A stretch of 64,000 bases of DNA from Qipengyuania psychrotolerans (lineage in GTDB: Bacteria > Pseudomonadota > Alphaproteobacteria > Sphingomonadales > Sphingomonadaceae), in contig NZ_CP081297.1 in NCBI RefSeq assembly GCF_019711355.1, positions 744,001 to 808,000 of the forward strand, in the 5' to 3' direction. How positions within the stretch are numbered: the first letter of the stretch is position 1; every line of letters starts with the position of its first letter. Positions 1 to 8,257 of the stretch are shown piece after piece. The translations under genes were made by a program, and so were the position numbers. Under the pieces are notes generated by a model. That model had not been told where the DNA came from, made no database searches, and saw nothing but the letters and a program-made list of their open reading frames with translations.

Positions 1-150
1 GTGTCGGACATGGATCGGGGCGGCGATAGCGCCGGGTTCCCGATTATTACAATGTTTTAATTCGATCCCGCTCGATCAAACCGTCAGCAGCCCCCGGCGC
101 GTTGCAGGGCACGGCAATAATGTCGCTCCCGGCGCGTCAGGGAACGCACA
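1..150. other. Left edge, no recognisable gene
   Basis: Bases 1-60 can be read on the plus strand as the last 19 codons of a frame ending in TAA at 58-60, which could be the tail of an upstream gene, but nothing in it is recognisable. Bases 61-150 show no convincing gene. They end with an AGGGA Shine-Dalgarno-like element (139-143) placed correctly for the ATG at 151. Confidence 0.3.
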
Positions 151-312
151 ATGGAACTACCCGATATCGATATCACTAGCTTGCCTGCTCTGGACACCGT
201 GACCGGTCTGTTCGGGAGTCTTTCGGCAGCTGGCGGCCCGACCGTGGACGACCGCGTCGTTGTAATCATGGTCTATGTCTACGAGATGATTCCGCCAGAA
301 GCGCTGGTCTGA
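151..312 (+). CDS. 53-residue peptide, possible substrate of the two downstream proteins
   Basis: A 53-codon ORF starts at an ATG 7 bases after AGGGA and stops 15 bases before the next gene. It has an acidic N-terminal third (residues 1-15), a hydrophobic and glycine/serine-rich middle (about 18-29) and a Val/Tyr-rich C-terminal third (residues 35-53, VVVIM then VYVYEMIPPE). There is no cysteine, no signal peptide and no lipobox. Residues 13-19 (ALDTVTG) recur exactly in the protein encoded immediately downstream. The size, the position first in a three-gene unit and the leader/core-like composition resemble a modified-peptide precursor, but this is inference. It could equally be a small structural or regulatory protein. 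I do not recognise a named family. Confidence 0.6.
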   Translation: MELPDIDITSLPALDTVTGLFGSLSAAGGPTVDDRVVVIMVYVYEMIPPEALV

Positions 313-327
313 AGGCGGCACGGCGCG

Positions 328-1290
328 ATGAGGATCGATCCGCAATTGCGCGCGCTGCGGGGCAACACTGCCTCGCAGCGCAACGCGCAGCAGGCCCTGG
401 AAGATGCGCGTGACGAGTGGCGCGACGTCTCGGCATCAAAAGAAATCGAGGAGCTGGAGCGCTATGGGGCAGGCATGCCGCTGGATCAGTGTCCCGCTCT
501 GACGGCACTTTTCGAGGGAAGCAGAGCGAAGAGTATGGCCGAGACCCTTGTCGCTGGCACTCTTGAGGCATTGCGCGGCAATCCCTTGGGACAGGTACCC
601 TTTCGGCACCAGCACAGCGAAGGCCTCAGTGTCCTCCAGCTTGCCCATTCCGGCCGCGCCGCGCTCACCCTGCTGCTCTATTCCGATACCGGTCACGAGG
701 CCCCGGCATCTGCCTGTTTCTCGGGCGGTGACCGGATCGAGGCGGTACTCGCCGGTGCTGCCGACGTTCGTTTCCTCGAACTCCTCGAGGATCGCGGGAC
801 GAGCGCTGCAATCGACTGCACGGCGCGCCGCGTCGTCGATGGCGAGGTCATGCGGTTCAGCGGATTTGCACAAACCAAATCGATCGAACGTGTGCATGGG
901 CGCATGGTGGTCCTGCGTCTCGCAAGAAGCGACGCAGCCCCGTGCGATGCGCGTGAATTTGCGCTGGATGATGGCCGCCTGCTGCACCGTGCCAGCGGCT
1001 CACGCGCGGAAAGCCGCCAAGAGATGATGCTGGCCCTACTTGGCCGGATGGGGCGCAGCGATGCTGCACCGCTTATTGCCGAGATGACCTGCGAGGGCAG
1101 CGATCATATTCGCTGGCAGGCAATGCGCGAATGCCTTGCTCTGGACACGGTGACGGGGTTTGCCGCGCTGGGCGATATGGCCCGCAATGCCGGCGATCCC
1201 CTAGCTGCTACGGCCGGCGCACTGCACGCCCAGCTTATAGAAACTTACCCGCAGCTGGCCCGCTTGGAGACGCAAAAATGCCCCGCTTGA
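328..1290 (+). CDS. Hypothetical protein, cupin-like core with helical (HEAT-like) C-terminus
   Basis: A 320-residue protein of unknown function. Residues 1-85 are charged and helical. Residues 88-240 look like a beta-rich barrel with an HxH pair (H94, H96 in VPFRHQHSEG). Residues 241-310 are short helices of HEAT character (SDHIRWQAMREC at 258-269). The layout parallels the next gene product: both have a VP-x(0-2)-HxH turn, an LL(H/Y)RA stretch, then an SDxxR helical tail. In this protein the histidines expected after LLHRA are absent, so it may be a degenerate, non-catalytic partner. Its stop lies 13 bases inside the next gene, so the two are translationally coupled. It has no signal peptide and is probably cytoplasmic. 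Confidence 0.7.
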   Translation: MRIDPQLRALRGNTASQRNAQQALEDARDEWRDVSASKEIEELERYGAGMPLDQCPALTALFEGSRAKSMAETLVAGTLEALRGNPLGQVPFRHQHSEGLSVLQLAHSGRAALTLLLYSDTGHEAPASACFSGGDRIEAVLAGAADVRFLELLEDRGTSAAIDCTARRVVDGEVMRFSGFAQTKSIERVHGRMVVLRLARSDAAPCDAREFALDDGRLLHRASGSRAESRQEMMLALLGRMGRSDAAPLIAEMTCEGSDHIRWQAMRECLALDTVTGFAALGDMARNAGDPLAATAGALHAQLIETYPQLARLETQKCPA

Positions 1291-2165
1291 TCAACAGTGA
1301 CGAGAGCGCAGAGCATGGTATCGACGAGTGCCTCGGCCAGTTGCAGGGCGGCTTCGATCCCGCTGATGAGGGGAGCCTTTCCAATGCTGCCTCGGCCCTG
1401 AAGAAGCTCGCCAACAACAGGCGCTTTCTAGGCGATATCCTGATCGCTCAGCTCACCGACCGACACCGCGAGGGCGGACTTGAAAGCGGATATGGACCGC
1501 AATCAATCGTCCTCTCGCCCAATCGCGGCGGCAGTTTCCTGCGCGCAAACATCTGGCCTAGCGAGGACGAGGCCTGTTTCCAGGCGAGCGGCGCGAAGAC
1601 CTTTGTTTACGGCGTCCCGCACGATCACAATTTCAGCTTCCTGACTGCGGGTTACTTCGGTCCGGGCTATGGTAGCGACTATTTCGAATATTATTACGAG
1701 GAGGTCGCCGGATACCGCGGGGAAGTGGCGGATTTGCGGTTCGTGGAACGAAGCGCGCTGAGCGAAGGCAAGCTAATGCTCTACCGCGCGCACCGCGATG
1801 TGCATTCGCAATTGCCGCCGGAAAGCCTGTCTGTCTCGCTCAACATCATGCGCATCGATCCAGCGGAAAGCTGGTGCGACCAATATGGATTCGATCTCGA
1901 CAGCAGTGCCGTCACCGGTGTCCTGAACCCTACCTCGACAGAGTGTTTCATGCGCTGCGCCGTAGGCTTGGGCATCGATGCCGCGCTCGATTTCGCAGAA
2001 TGGGTAGGCAAGGCTCATCCAAGCGACCGCATGCGTCTGGCAAGCTTCGAAGCGCGCAGCTGTCTGCACGGCAAACAGGGCCGCGATGCCCTGTGGCGCA
2101 AAGCCGAAATGTCCGGAAGCCTGATGGTCGCAAAAGAGGCCGCAGCCCAGCGCGCTTTGCTGTGA
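1278..2165 (+). CDS. Hypothetical cupin-like putative metalloenzyme
   Basis: A 295-residue protein. The ATG at 1278 overlaps the upstream stop by 13 bases and was preferred over a more upstream frame that only shadows the previous gene. The core (about 75-192) is beta-rich and very aromatic. It has H115 and H117 (VPHDHNFSF) and H172/H176 (YRAHRDVH), a spacing expected of a cupin-type metal site. Residues 222-295 form a helical tail with SDRMR at 249-253, like the upstream protein. From memory, sphingomonad relatives are sometimes labelled 'transposase' in databases. I see no DDE, HUH or DNA-binding features to support that. Likely function: an oxygenase-like enzyme acting with the upstream protein, possibly on the 53-residue peptide (inference). 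Confidence 0.7.
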   Translation: MPRLINSDESAEHGIDECLGQLQGGFDPADEGSLSNAASALKKLANNRRFLGDILIAQLTDRHREGGLESGYGPQSIVLSPNRGGSFLRANIWPSEDEACFQASGAKTFVYGVPHDHNFSFLTAGYFGPGYGSDYFEYYYEEVAGYRGEVADLRFVERSALSEGKLMLYRAHRDVHSQLPPESLSVSLNIMRIDPAESWCDQYGFDLDSSAVTGVLNPTSTECFMRCAVGLGIDAALDFAEWVGKAHPSDRMRLASFEARSCLHGKQGRDALWRKAEMSGSLMVAKEAAAQRALL

Positions 2166-2169
2166 CGGC

Positions 2170-2310
2170 TTACCAGAGGGTTCGGATCGTAAGGAAGAAA
2201 AGCACCGTGAGGATCAGGAAGCCTGCAAGCCTGCCCAGTCTGTTCAAGCGGCTCTGCCGTTTGCAGTTACCACCCTTGTAAACGTCGAAAACATCCGTGA
2301 AACCAAGCAA
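2170..2310 (-). CDS. Possible 46-residue membrane protein downstream of ruvX
   Basis: Immediately after the ruvX stop, in the same frame, there is an open stretch with a GAGGGGGAG element and a TTG start 9 bases later. The predicted product has a basic region (about 16-28) followed by a single hydrophobic helix (about 29-42) and a short RTLW tail, which suggests a small inner-membrane protein. There is no recognised family. The TTG start and short length make it uncertain. It would be the last gene of the pyrE-ruvX operon. Confidence 0.35.
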   Translation of the reverse strand: MLGFTDVFDVYKGGNCKRQSRLNRLGRLAGFLILTVLFFLTIRTLW

Positions 2311-2328
2311 AGCGACCCACTCCCCCTC

Positions 2329-2814
2329 TTAAAACCCGCCTCCCGCCAGCGCGTCTATGGCGCCTTGCAGGATGACCGCTGCCGCATGGGCATCGATGCG
2401 GGTGGCACGCTTGGATCGGCTCATGTCCTGCCCGATCATCGCGGCCTCCGCACTCGCGGTCGACCAGCGTTCGTCCCACAGCAAAACGGGTAAGTCCAGC
2501 GCAGCAGAGATATTCCGGGCATAAGCACGGCTGGCCTGCGCCCGGGGACCTTCGCTTCCGTCCATATTGCGAGGCAGTCCGATGACGATCCCCTTGATAG
2601 AGCGCTCCGTCACGATTTCGCGCAGCTTGCCGCAATCTTGCGTGAATTTGCCGCGCGGGAGTGTCTTGCCCGCCGTTGCAAAGCGCCATCCAGCATCGCA
2701 GCTGGCGACCCCAATCGTCTTGGTGCCCAAGTCGAGCCCGAGCAGCGCCCCGCCGTCAGGCAAGGCATCCTCAAACCCTAGCTTGCTGTCAGTTACGAGC
2801 GGCTTGTCGTCCAC
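2329..2814 (-). CDS. ruvX: RuvX/YqgF family putative pre-16S rRNA nuclease (Holliday junction resolvase-like)
   Basis: A 161-residue RNase H-fold protein of the YqgF family, involved in 16S rRNA 5'-end maturation and historically called a Holliday junction resolvase. Visible signatures are the LGLDLGTKTIGVA strand with the first acidic ligand, the IVIGLPRNMDGSEG loop, LLWDERWSTASAE with the second acidic residues, and a terminal IDAHAAAVILQ helix with the last Asp. The length is somewhat above the usual 140 because of a 20-residue N-terminal extension. Its start lies 22 bases inside the upstream DUF3089 gene, consistent with co-transcription. Confidence 0.92.
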   Translation of the reverse strand: MDDKPLVTDSKLGFEDALPDGGALLGLDLGTKTIGVASCDAGWRFATAGKTLPRGKFTQDCGKLREIVTERSIKGIVIGLPRNMDGSEGPRAQASRAYARNISAALDLPVLLWDERWSTASAEAAMIGQDMSRSKRATRIDAHAAAVILQGAIDALAGGGF

Positions 2815-4034
2815 GCCTTCACCCGTTCCAGTACGTCTTCCTGCAGGTTCTTCCAGAACAGCGGGATGTCATAGACATGGTAATTGCCGCCGGGCAGGAC
2901 GCCCGGTCCAAGGTCGGGGGGATCGCCGATCCTCAAGATGCCGGCAACGTCGCAGCGTGCAGGAACCGCTCCGGCCACAAGCTCCGCAGAGCTCATGTCC
3001 GCCGTCGGCTTGAGCGTGCCGAGGTTTTCCGCAGCCTCGGCTGATCCGCCGGTCATTCCGGTGACAGGATTGACGCACAAGATCGGATCGCTCGCGCCTC
3101 TGGGCTGGCCATCGAGGCCGGGCAAAGCGCTGTACCGCTGAAGCAATTGGCCCGGATCGCCATCGTCTGCAAAGCTGGCAAAGGAAACAAGGCAACCGGA
3201 TTGGGAGGGCGCTGCGCAGGCCGGTATCGGCAAGGCCGGCAGGTCATGCTCAACGGAAATAGGCCACCCCGGAGCATAGACGGCAGCTATCCGCTGCTCG
3301 ATCGGGGTTCCGGCGACACTTTCTTGCAAGAGTTTAAGGACGTGGAGCGAGCCTTGGCTATGCCCTGCAAGCACGATGGGCTTGTCCGCATCGATGCTGG
3401 CCACGAAATATGCGAAGGCCTGCGCGACATCGGCATAGGCCGCATTTATCGCCATTTCTGCGTCCGCCTTGTCACTCAGGAATGCACCGACCGATGCCTG
3501 CCGGTATTTCGGAGCCCAGATTTCATCCGCCCGGTTAAAGGGGCTGGCGAGGCCGCGGAGGAAGGTTCGCGCCAGATTGTCCGTCTCGGGATCATTGAGG
3601 GGTGCGTTCCATTCGCCCAGCGCGCCTTTCGTGTAGCTGGTGGGCGGCACGAAGAAGACTGCGAAGTCTGGAACCGCGTCGGCATCCACCATTTCCCCGC
3701 GGCGAGAACCCACGGTTTCCAGTGGGGCAGGGGCACCCACGCTCTGTTCGGCAGCGGGGGCCTCGGGCGAAGGAGCACGATTTGCCGGATCTGGCGCGGC
3801 TTCTGCAATGGCAGGCTGATAACGGGCCGGATCGCTCGTCCCGATGCCTGGGCGGGAATACCACATGGAAGGATCTTCGTAGGCATTGGCGGCAAGCGCT
3901 TCCTGCTCGATAAATTCGCCGCGCGGGACGAAAGCCATGTCGGTCAGCTCGCGGCCATACATCGCGAGGCCGATGGCGCCGACGATGACAATCACGATTA
4001 TCGTCGAGATAATATAAAGAAACTTGCGTGCCAT
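2793..4034 (-). CDS. DUF3089 alpha/beta-hydrolase-like protein
   Basis: A 413-residue membrane-anchored hydrolase-like protein. Residues 4-24 (after MARK) are a single hydrophobic anchor, followed by a Pro/Ala-rich linker (about 70-115) and a hydrolase domain with a GHSQG nucleophile elbow (PIVLAGHSQGSLH). It matches the DUF3089 (lysophospholipase-like) family as I recall it; the substrate is unknown. The start at 4034 lies 1 base after the stop of the AI-2E gene, and a further 25 upstream codons in frame only overlap that gene. It probably faces the periplasm. Confidence 0.8.
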   Translation of the reverse strand: MARKFLYIISTIIVIVIVGAIGLAMYGRELTDMAFVPRGEFIEQEALAANAYEDPSMWYSRPGIGTSDPARYQPAIAEAAPDPANRAPSPEAPAAEQSVGAPAPLETVGSRRGEMVDADAVPDFAVFFVPPTSYTKGALGEWNAPLNDPETDNLARTFLRGLASPFNRADEIWAPKYRQASVGAFLSDKADAEMAINAAYADVAQAFAYFVASIDADKPIVLAGHSQGSLHVLKLLQESVAGTPIEQRIAAVYAPGWPISVEHDLPALPIPACAAPSQSGCLVSFASFADDGDPGQLLQRYSALPGLDGQPRGASDPILCVNPVTGMTGGSAEAAENLGTLKPTADMSSAELVAGAVPARCDVAGILRIGDPPDLGPGVLPGGNYHVYDIPLFWKNLQEDVLERVKAWTTSRS

Positions 4035-4035
4035 A

Positions 4036-5163
4036 TCAGGCGGTAGCCTCCTGTTGAGTACCGGCCTCGTCCCCATTATCCAGGCGGTTCGACCTTCTCT
4101 CCAAGGCAACCTTGATCATGGCGAGCATGGGATCCGCGAGGGCAAGGCCGAGGATGCCGAATAGCACTCCGAAAATAAGCTGCGCCGACAGGACAAGCCC
4201 GGGGGCCAGGTCGACTGTTTTCTTCGCGATCATCGGGACGAGGATGTAGCCATCGAAGTTCTGGACGAGGAAGTAGACGAAGATCGTGTAGAGACCCATG
4301 TCGACGCCGCCCGAAAAACCGACCAAGACCATCAGCACGCCGGAAACGATCGCGCCGATGTTGGGAATGAAGGCAAGCAATCCGGTGAGCAGACCAAGCA
4401 GTGCAGCCATCGGAACACCGTAAAGCGCCAGCAGCGCCCAAGTGAAAATGCCCTCCGCAACCATGCCAACCAAACGTCCTGCCAGCAGACGGCGCAGGGT
4501 ATAGGCCTGGTGGCTCAGCGTGTCATAAAAAGCCTCGCGCCGGTTCGCGGGCACCATCCAGGCCACGCCGCGCTCGTAGATACGGGGGTCGATGGCGAAA
4601 TAGACCCCGATGATCATGATCAGGACAAGCGTCGTCAGACCACCGAAAATCCCGCCGATCGCGCGGGTCACGGTGCCGACACCGCTGGCCATGCTGCCAA
4701 CGAAATTCTCGATATTGTCCATGTTGATGGCAAAGCCCTGATCGCTCAACCACGCTGCCAGTCGTCCCAGCTGTTCATTGATGATGGCCGGGAACTCGGC
4801 AGCTTGCTGGGAGATCTGCGACCCTGCAAACATTCCGAGCCAGATCAGGAATGCTGCGGCGAAGATCAAGACGATCGCAACACGCCAGCCGCGCCCGATG
4901 GGCAAAACCTTTGCAAGCAGGCGGGCACCGCCATCGATCATACAGCCGAACACCATCGCGCCGAAGATCACCAGCAGCGATTGGGACAGGTGCACGGCGA
5001 GAGCGATCAGGCCGATGACGAGACCCCAAACGAGTGCGCGGCCCGCTTCATGGCGCAGGCGGGGGTCGTGGATGTGTGCAGGGCTGCGACCGGGCTCTCC
5101 GTGATGAGCGAGATCGCTTTGGTTCACGGTGTTATCTTGTTTGTCAGTGGTTTGCTCGACCAT
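4036..5163 (-). CDS. AI-2E family transporter
   Basis: A 375-residue polytopic membrane protein of the AI-2E/PerM exporter family. There are about 35 hydrophilic residues at the N-terminus, paired helices at about 43-78 and 93-112, a soluble segment rich in amphipathic helices, then a C-terminal block of helices. That block contains the family-typical FIPNIGAIVSG and LVQNFDGYILVPMIAKKTVDLAPG segments. The substrate cannot be told from sequence; family members export quorum signals, sodium or small metabolites. It directly abuts lepB (5164) upstream and the DUF3089 gene downstream in one minus-strand operon. Confidence 0.88.
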   Translation of the reverse strand: MVEQTTDKQDNTVNQSDLAHHGEPGRSPAHIHDPRLRHEAGRALVWGLVIGLIALAVHLSQSLLVIFGAMVFGCMIDGGARLLAKVLPIGRGWRVAIVLIFAAAFLIWLGMFAGSQISQQAAEFPAIINEQLGRLAAWLSDQGFAINMDNIENFVGSMASGVGTVTRAIGGIFGGLTTLVLIMIIGVYFAIDPRIYERGVAWMVPANRREAFYDTLSHQAYTLRRLLAGRLVGMVAEGIFTWALLALYGVPMAALLGLLTGLLAFIPNIGAIVSGVLMVLVGFSGGVDMGLYTIFVYFLVQNFDGYILVPMIAKKTVDLAPGLVLSAQLIFGVLFGILGLALADPMLAMIKVALERRSNRLDNGDEAGTQQEATA

Positions 5164-6036
5164 CTATTCTGTGTTCCCCTGCGCAATTGCCGGGCGCAGA
5201 GTGGTCCAGGCACGATCATCGCGCAAGCTGGTAAACCAGGTGACGGGATTGAGGCTGGTCGTGCCATCGAGCGAGAAGGTGATAAATTCCGCGCGGCCGC
5301 CGATATTCTCGAGCGGAACAGGCCCCAGTAATCCGCGTGAGGAGTTCAATTCGCGGCTATCGGAGGAATGGTCGCGGTTATCGCCCATCACGAAGACGTG
5401 GCCTTCGGGAATTTTCATCTCGGCGAAGTTGTCTAGCGCCGAGCGCGTATGATCGATCACCAGATAGTTCGCTCCGTTGGGCATGGTTTCCCTCAGGACC
5501 GGAACCCGGCACACTTCCTCGCCTAATGGAGCGGTGGCGAAGAAAGCAGGATCGCCAAACCCCAGGCAGTCCGAGTTGGCATCGATCGGCAGGTCGCGAG
5601 CGGGTTCGACCTGCTGAGGGATCCGCTCGCCGTTCAAGACGATCTGGCCATTGCGCACAGCGATTGTGTCACCGGGCAGGGCTACGACGCGTTTGATGTA
5701 ATCTTCGTCGCGTTCGGGATGGACCGGAATGACGATGTCGCCATATTCCGGGGTAGAGCCTGCCAGCCTCCAGTCTCCGCGAGGCGCGAGATGGAAACTG
5801 ACCGAAGACCAGTTCCAGCCGTAAGGATATTTGCTCACCACCAGTCGGTCACCGACCAACAGGTTCGGCAGCATCGATTCCGAAGGAATGTAGAACGGCT
5901 TTGCGATAAAACTGTGAAACGCGAAGACGGCGAGCAGCATTAGAGCGAGGCCGCGAATTTCCGCGATCCAATCGACTTTCTCGTCCTTGGTTTTCGTGGG
6001 TTTGGTTTCGGTCACAGCCGGGTTGTCGATACTCAA
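5164..6036 (-). CDS. lepB: Signal peptidase I
   Basis: A type I leader peptidase that cleaves signal peptides on the outer face of the inner membrane. One transmembrane helix (about 28-46) precedes the nucleophile Ser54 in YIPSESM. The general base Lys114 lies in [12 protein letters not shown], and the [11 protein letters not shown] box is near the C-terminus. Length 290 with a TTG start at 6036, whose TTGA overlaps the acpS stop and has GAGG about 10 bases upstream. A GTG at 6015 is the alternative. The usual alphaproteobacterial neighbours rnc and era do not follow it here. Confidence 0.92.
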   Translation of the reverse strand: MSIDNPAVTETKPTKTKDEKVDWIAEIRGLALMLLAVFAFHSFIAKPFYIPSESMLPNLLVGDRLVVSKYPYGWNWSSVSFHLAPRGDWRLAGSTPEYGDIVIPVHPERDEDYIKRVVALPGDTIAVRNGQIVLNGERIPQQVEPARDLPIDANSDCLGFGDPAFFATAPLGEEVCRVPVLRETMPNGANYLVIDHTRSALDNFAEMKIPEGHVFVMGDNRDHSSDSRELNSSRGLLGPVPLENIGGRAEFITFSLDGTTSLNPVTWFTSLRDDRAWTTLRPAIAQGNTE

Positions 6037-6434
6037 GCGGGATGGGCCTCGATGATGACGAAGGCTTGCGCCCATGGATGATCGTCGGTGAGGGTGAGAT
6101 GAATGCGCGGCTCATGGCCGTGCGGGATCATTTCGGCAAGCCTTTGTGCAGCGCCGCCCTCGAGGGCCAGTGTCGGAGCACCTGAGGGGGCATTGACCAC
6201 GCCGATGTGCTTCATGAATACGCCGCGCCTGAAGCCGGTGCCCACCGCCTTGGAGAAAGCTTCCTTAGCCGCAAATCGCTTTGCATAGGTTCCGGCGATG
6301 GTGAAGGGCCGGCGCCGCGCCTTGGCACGCTCGATCTCGGTAAAAACCCGGTTTTCGAACCGCTCGCCATAGCGGTCGAGCGAGTTCTGGATCCGCTCGA
6401 TATTGCACAGGTCAGAACCCATTCCGATGATCAT
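6033..6434 (-). CDS. acpS: Holo-[acyl-carrier-protein] synthase
   Basis: A 133-residue 4'-phosphopantetheinyl transferase that loads CoA-derived phosphopantetheine onto acyl carrier protein. The Mg-binding Asp8 lies in [12 protein letters not shown], and the conserved [16 protein letters not shown] helix carries the Glu. The ATG at 6434 overlaps the stop of the upstream membrane-protein gene by four bases, and its own stop overlaps the proposed lepB TTG. The neighbours pdxJ and lepB are the classical alphaproteobacterial context. Confidence 0.95.
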   Translation of the reverse strand: MIIGMGSDLCNIERIQNSLDRYGERFENRVFTEIERAKARRRPFTIAGTYAKRFAAKEAFSKAVGTGFRRGVFMKHIGVVNAPSGAPTLALEGGAAQRLAEMIPHGHEPRIHLTLTDDHPWAQAFVIIEAHPA

Positions 6435-6703
6435 GTTACCCCCATGACTATGAGAACCAGCATGGCGGCCATCATCCAGTGCAAAAAGACTTGTGCCTTC
6501 ACCAAGGGGTGATTGATCTGACCGCCAGACCTTTTGAACGATCCAGCATAGCCGATAATCTGGATGATGGGCCAACCGATTGCGAACGCCAGCAAGACTT
6601 GCCGCGAAAAGGCAATGCCGAGCAGCGCAATGCTCAAGAGAAATGGAATGATAGCCGCCAGTGCCCAGAATTTCTCGGCGCGGGTCAGGCCGCCTTCGCT
6701 CAC
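6431..6703 (-). CDS. Small three-helix membrane protein
   Basis: A 90-residue hydrophobic protein with likely transmembrane segments at about 12-32, 35-52 and 70-88, separated by a basic, hydrophilic loop ([10 protein letters not shown]). I do not recognise a family. It overlaps pdxJ upstream and acpS downstream by four bases each (ATGA type), so its expression is tied to both. The inserted position between two conserved genes suggests a lineage-specific operon member. Confidence 0.8.
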   Translation of the reverse strand: MSEGGLTRAEKFWALAAIIPFLLSIALLGIAFSRQVLLAFAIGWPIIQIIGYAGSFKRSGGQINHPLVKAQVFLHWMMAAMLVLIVMGVT

Positions 6704-7455
6704 CGCGCGTCGTCCATCAATTCACGCATATGCCGAACCGCTTCCTCGAGGCCTACGAACACCGCTTCGCCAACGAGATAGTGGCCAATGTTGAGTTCGG
6801 CGATCTGCGGGATCGCTGCGATCGGCTGCACATTTTCGTAGGTCAGGCCGTGGCCCGCGTGAGGCTCGATCCCGTTCTTGGCAGCGAGCGCAGCAATGTC
6901 GGCGATCCGTTTCAGTTCACGAGACATTCGCTCGCTGTCGCCGTCTAGGTGAGCATGAGCGTATTCACCGGTATGGAATTCGACCACAGGAACGCCGAGT
7001 CGTAAGGCGGCATCCAGCTGGCGTTCGTCGGCCTCGATGAACAGGGACACGCGAATGCCGTTGTCCTTCAGTTTCCACACGATTGGCGCGAGCGTATTGT
7101 GCTGGCCCGCCGCGTCTAGGCCGCCTTCGGTTGTTCGCTCTTCGCGCTTTTCAGGCACGATGCAGGCCGCATGTGGCATGTGCCTTAGCGCGATTGCGAG
7201 CATTTCCTCGGTGGCAGCCATCTCGAGATTGAGCGGGAGGTCGGTCGCCTCCTGGATGCGCTTGAGATCGTCATCGCGGATATGGCGCCGGTCTTCGCGC
7301 AAATGGGCTGTGATACCGTCGCCGCCAACCTGCGCGACGATCTGTGCGGCACGAACGGGATCGGGATGGTCGCCGCCGCGCGCATTGCGGATGGTCGCGA
7401 CGTGGTCGATGTTGACGCCCAACCTGAGCGGATTGTGGCGCAGTAGACCGGTCAA
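6700..7455 (-). CDS. pdxJ: Pyridoxine 5'-phosphate synthase
   Basis: A 251-residue TIM-barrel enzyme that condenses 3-amino-2-oxopropyl phosphate with deoxyxylulose 5-phosphate, the last ring-closing step of the DXP-dependent vitamin B6 pathway. The N-terminal [17 protein letters not shown] block, the [14 protein letters not shown] motif, EFHTGEYA and the [15 protein letters not shown] segment are all present. The 3' end overlaps the small membrane-protein gene and the 5' end overlaps pyrE by four bases. Confidence 0.97.
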   Translation of the reverse strand: MTGLLRHNPLRLGVNIDHVATIRNARGGDHPDPVRAAQIVAQVGGDGITAHLREDRRHIRDDDLKRIQEATDLPLNLEMAATEEMLAIALRHMPHAACIVPEKREERTTEGGLDAAGQHNTLAPIVWKLKDNGIRVSLFIEADERQLDAALRLGVPVVEFHTGEYAHAHLDGDSERMSRELKRIADIAALAAKNGIEPHAGHGLTYENVQPIAAIPQIAELNIGHYLVGEAVFVGLEEAVRHMRELMDDAR

Positions 7456-8033
7456 TCCTTGCGGCTCCCCGGCTTGGTCACCTCGATGGCGGCCAGTTCA
7501 TCTGGAATTTCATCGTCAGCGTAGGTCGGGAAGGTGATGTCGACCAATGGGAAAAAGGGAACGCCCAGATCGGCCGCGCCATTGCTGCGGTCGACCAGCG
7601 CGACTTCGGCGATCACTTCCCCGCCTTCGCGTCCGACGGCCGCGATCGCTTCGCGGCTGGAAAGTCCGGTGGTGACGACATCTTCGACCATGAGCACTTT
7701 GGCACCCTTGTCGATGCGAAAACCTCGGCGCAGGTGAAATTCACCGTCGGGCCGCTCGAGGAACATTGCATCCTTGCCAAGTGCGCGGCCCATTTCCTGG
7801 CCGATGATAATCCCGCCCATGGCTGGACTGATCACTACGTCGATCTCGTTACGGATTTCGCGCGGGATTTTCTGGGCGAGGGCAAAGGCCAGTCGGCCAG
7901 CCCTCTCCGGGTTCATCAGCACGCGCGCGCATTGCAGGTAATGTCCACTGTGCCGCCCGCTGGAGAGCATGAAATGCCCTTCGAGCAGAGCTTCGCTGGC
8001 GCGGAATTCGGAAAGGATTTCGTCATCGTTCAT
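7452..8033 (-). CDS. pyrE: Orotate phosphoribosyltransferase
   Basis: PyrE joins orotate and PRPP to give orotidine 5'-phosphate in pyrimidine synthesis. The PRPP-binding loop is visible as [14 protein letters not shown], and the N-terminal [12 protein letters not shown] block is typical. The start at 8033 (193 residues) is the homology-style start. An in-frame ATG at 8093 would add 20 residues and has a much better ribosome-binding site (AGGAGG at 8105-8100, 6-base gap), while 8033 has none. The longer form is therefore a real possibility. It is the first gene of the minus-strand operon that runs to ruvX. Confidence 0.93.
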   Translation of the reverse strand: MNDDEILSEFRASEALLEGHFMLSSGRHSGHYLQCARVLMNPERAGRLAFALAQKIPREIRNEIDVVISPAMGGIIIGQEMGRALGKDAMFLERPDGEFHLRRGFRIDKGAKVLMVEDVVTTGLSSREAIAAVGREGGEVIAEVALVDRSNGAADLGVPFFPLVDITFPTYADDEIPDELAAIEVTKPGSRKD

Positions 8034-8110
8034 ATGGATTCGGCACAAAGCGCCTTGAGGCCGATTGCGCAAGAGGCAATGCGACTTGCACATTTTTATC
8101 CTCCTAACGC

Positions 8111-8139
8111 TTGAGGCATACGTTTAGTCTGCCTATAGG
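8111..8139 (+). promoter_or_regulatory. Candidate promoter for ctaC
   Basis: TTGAGG (8111-8116) and TATAGG (8134-8139) are separated by 17 bases, giving a sigma-70-like layout about 115 bases before ctaC. The intergenic region (8034-8257) is shared with the divergent pyrE operon. No other regulatory motif is obvious to me. Confidence 0.35.
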
Positions 8140-8257
8140 GCGGCCCAACCGGACCCTCTGCTAATGGGTCGATTGCGCCTGCGCCGATTTAAGACGATCG
8201 GCATATTAGCGTCAGGAATGTCCGGATGATGACACGACACGAAAGAGTGCCAAGATA

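Noticed and set aside
1278..2165. Labelling this gene a transposase
   Set aside because: No DDE triad, no terminal repeats flanking it, no target duplication. The HDH/HRDVH pattern and operon position fit an enzyme better.
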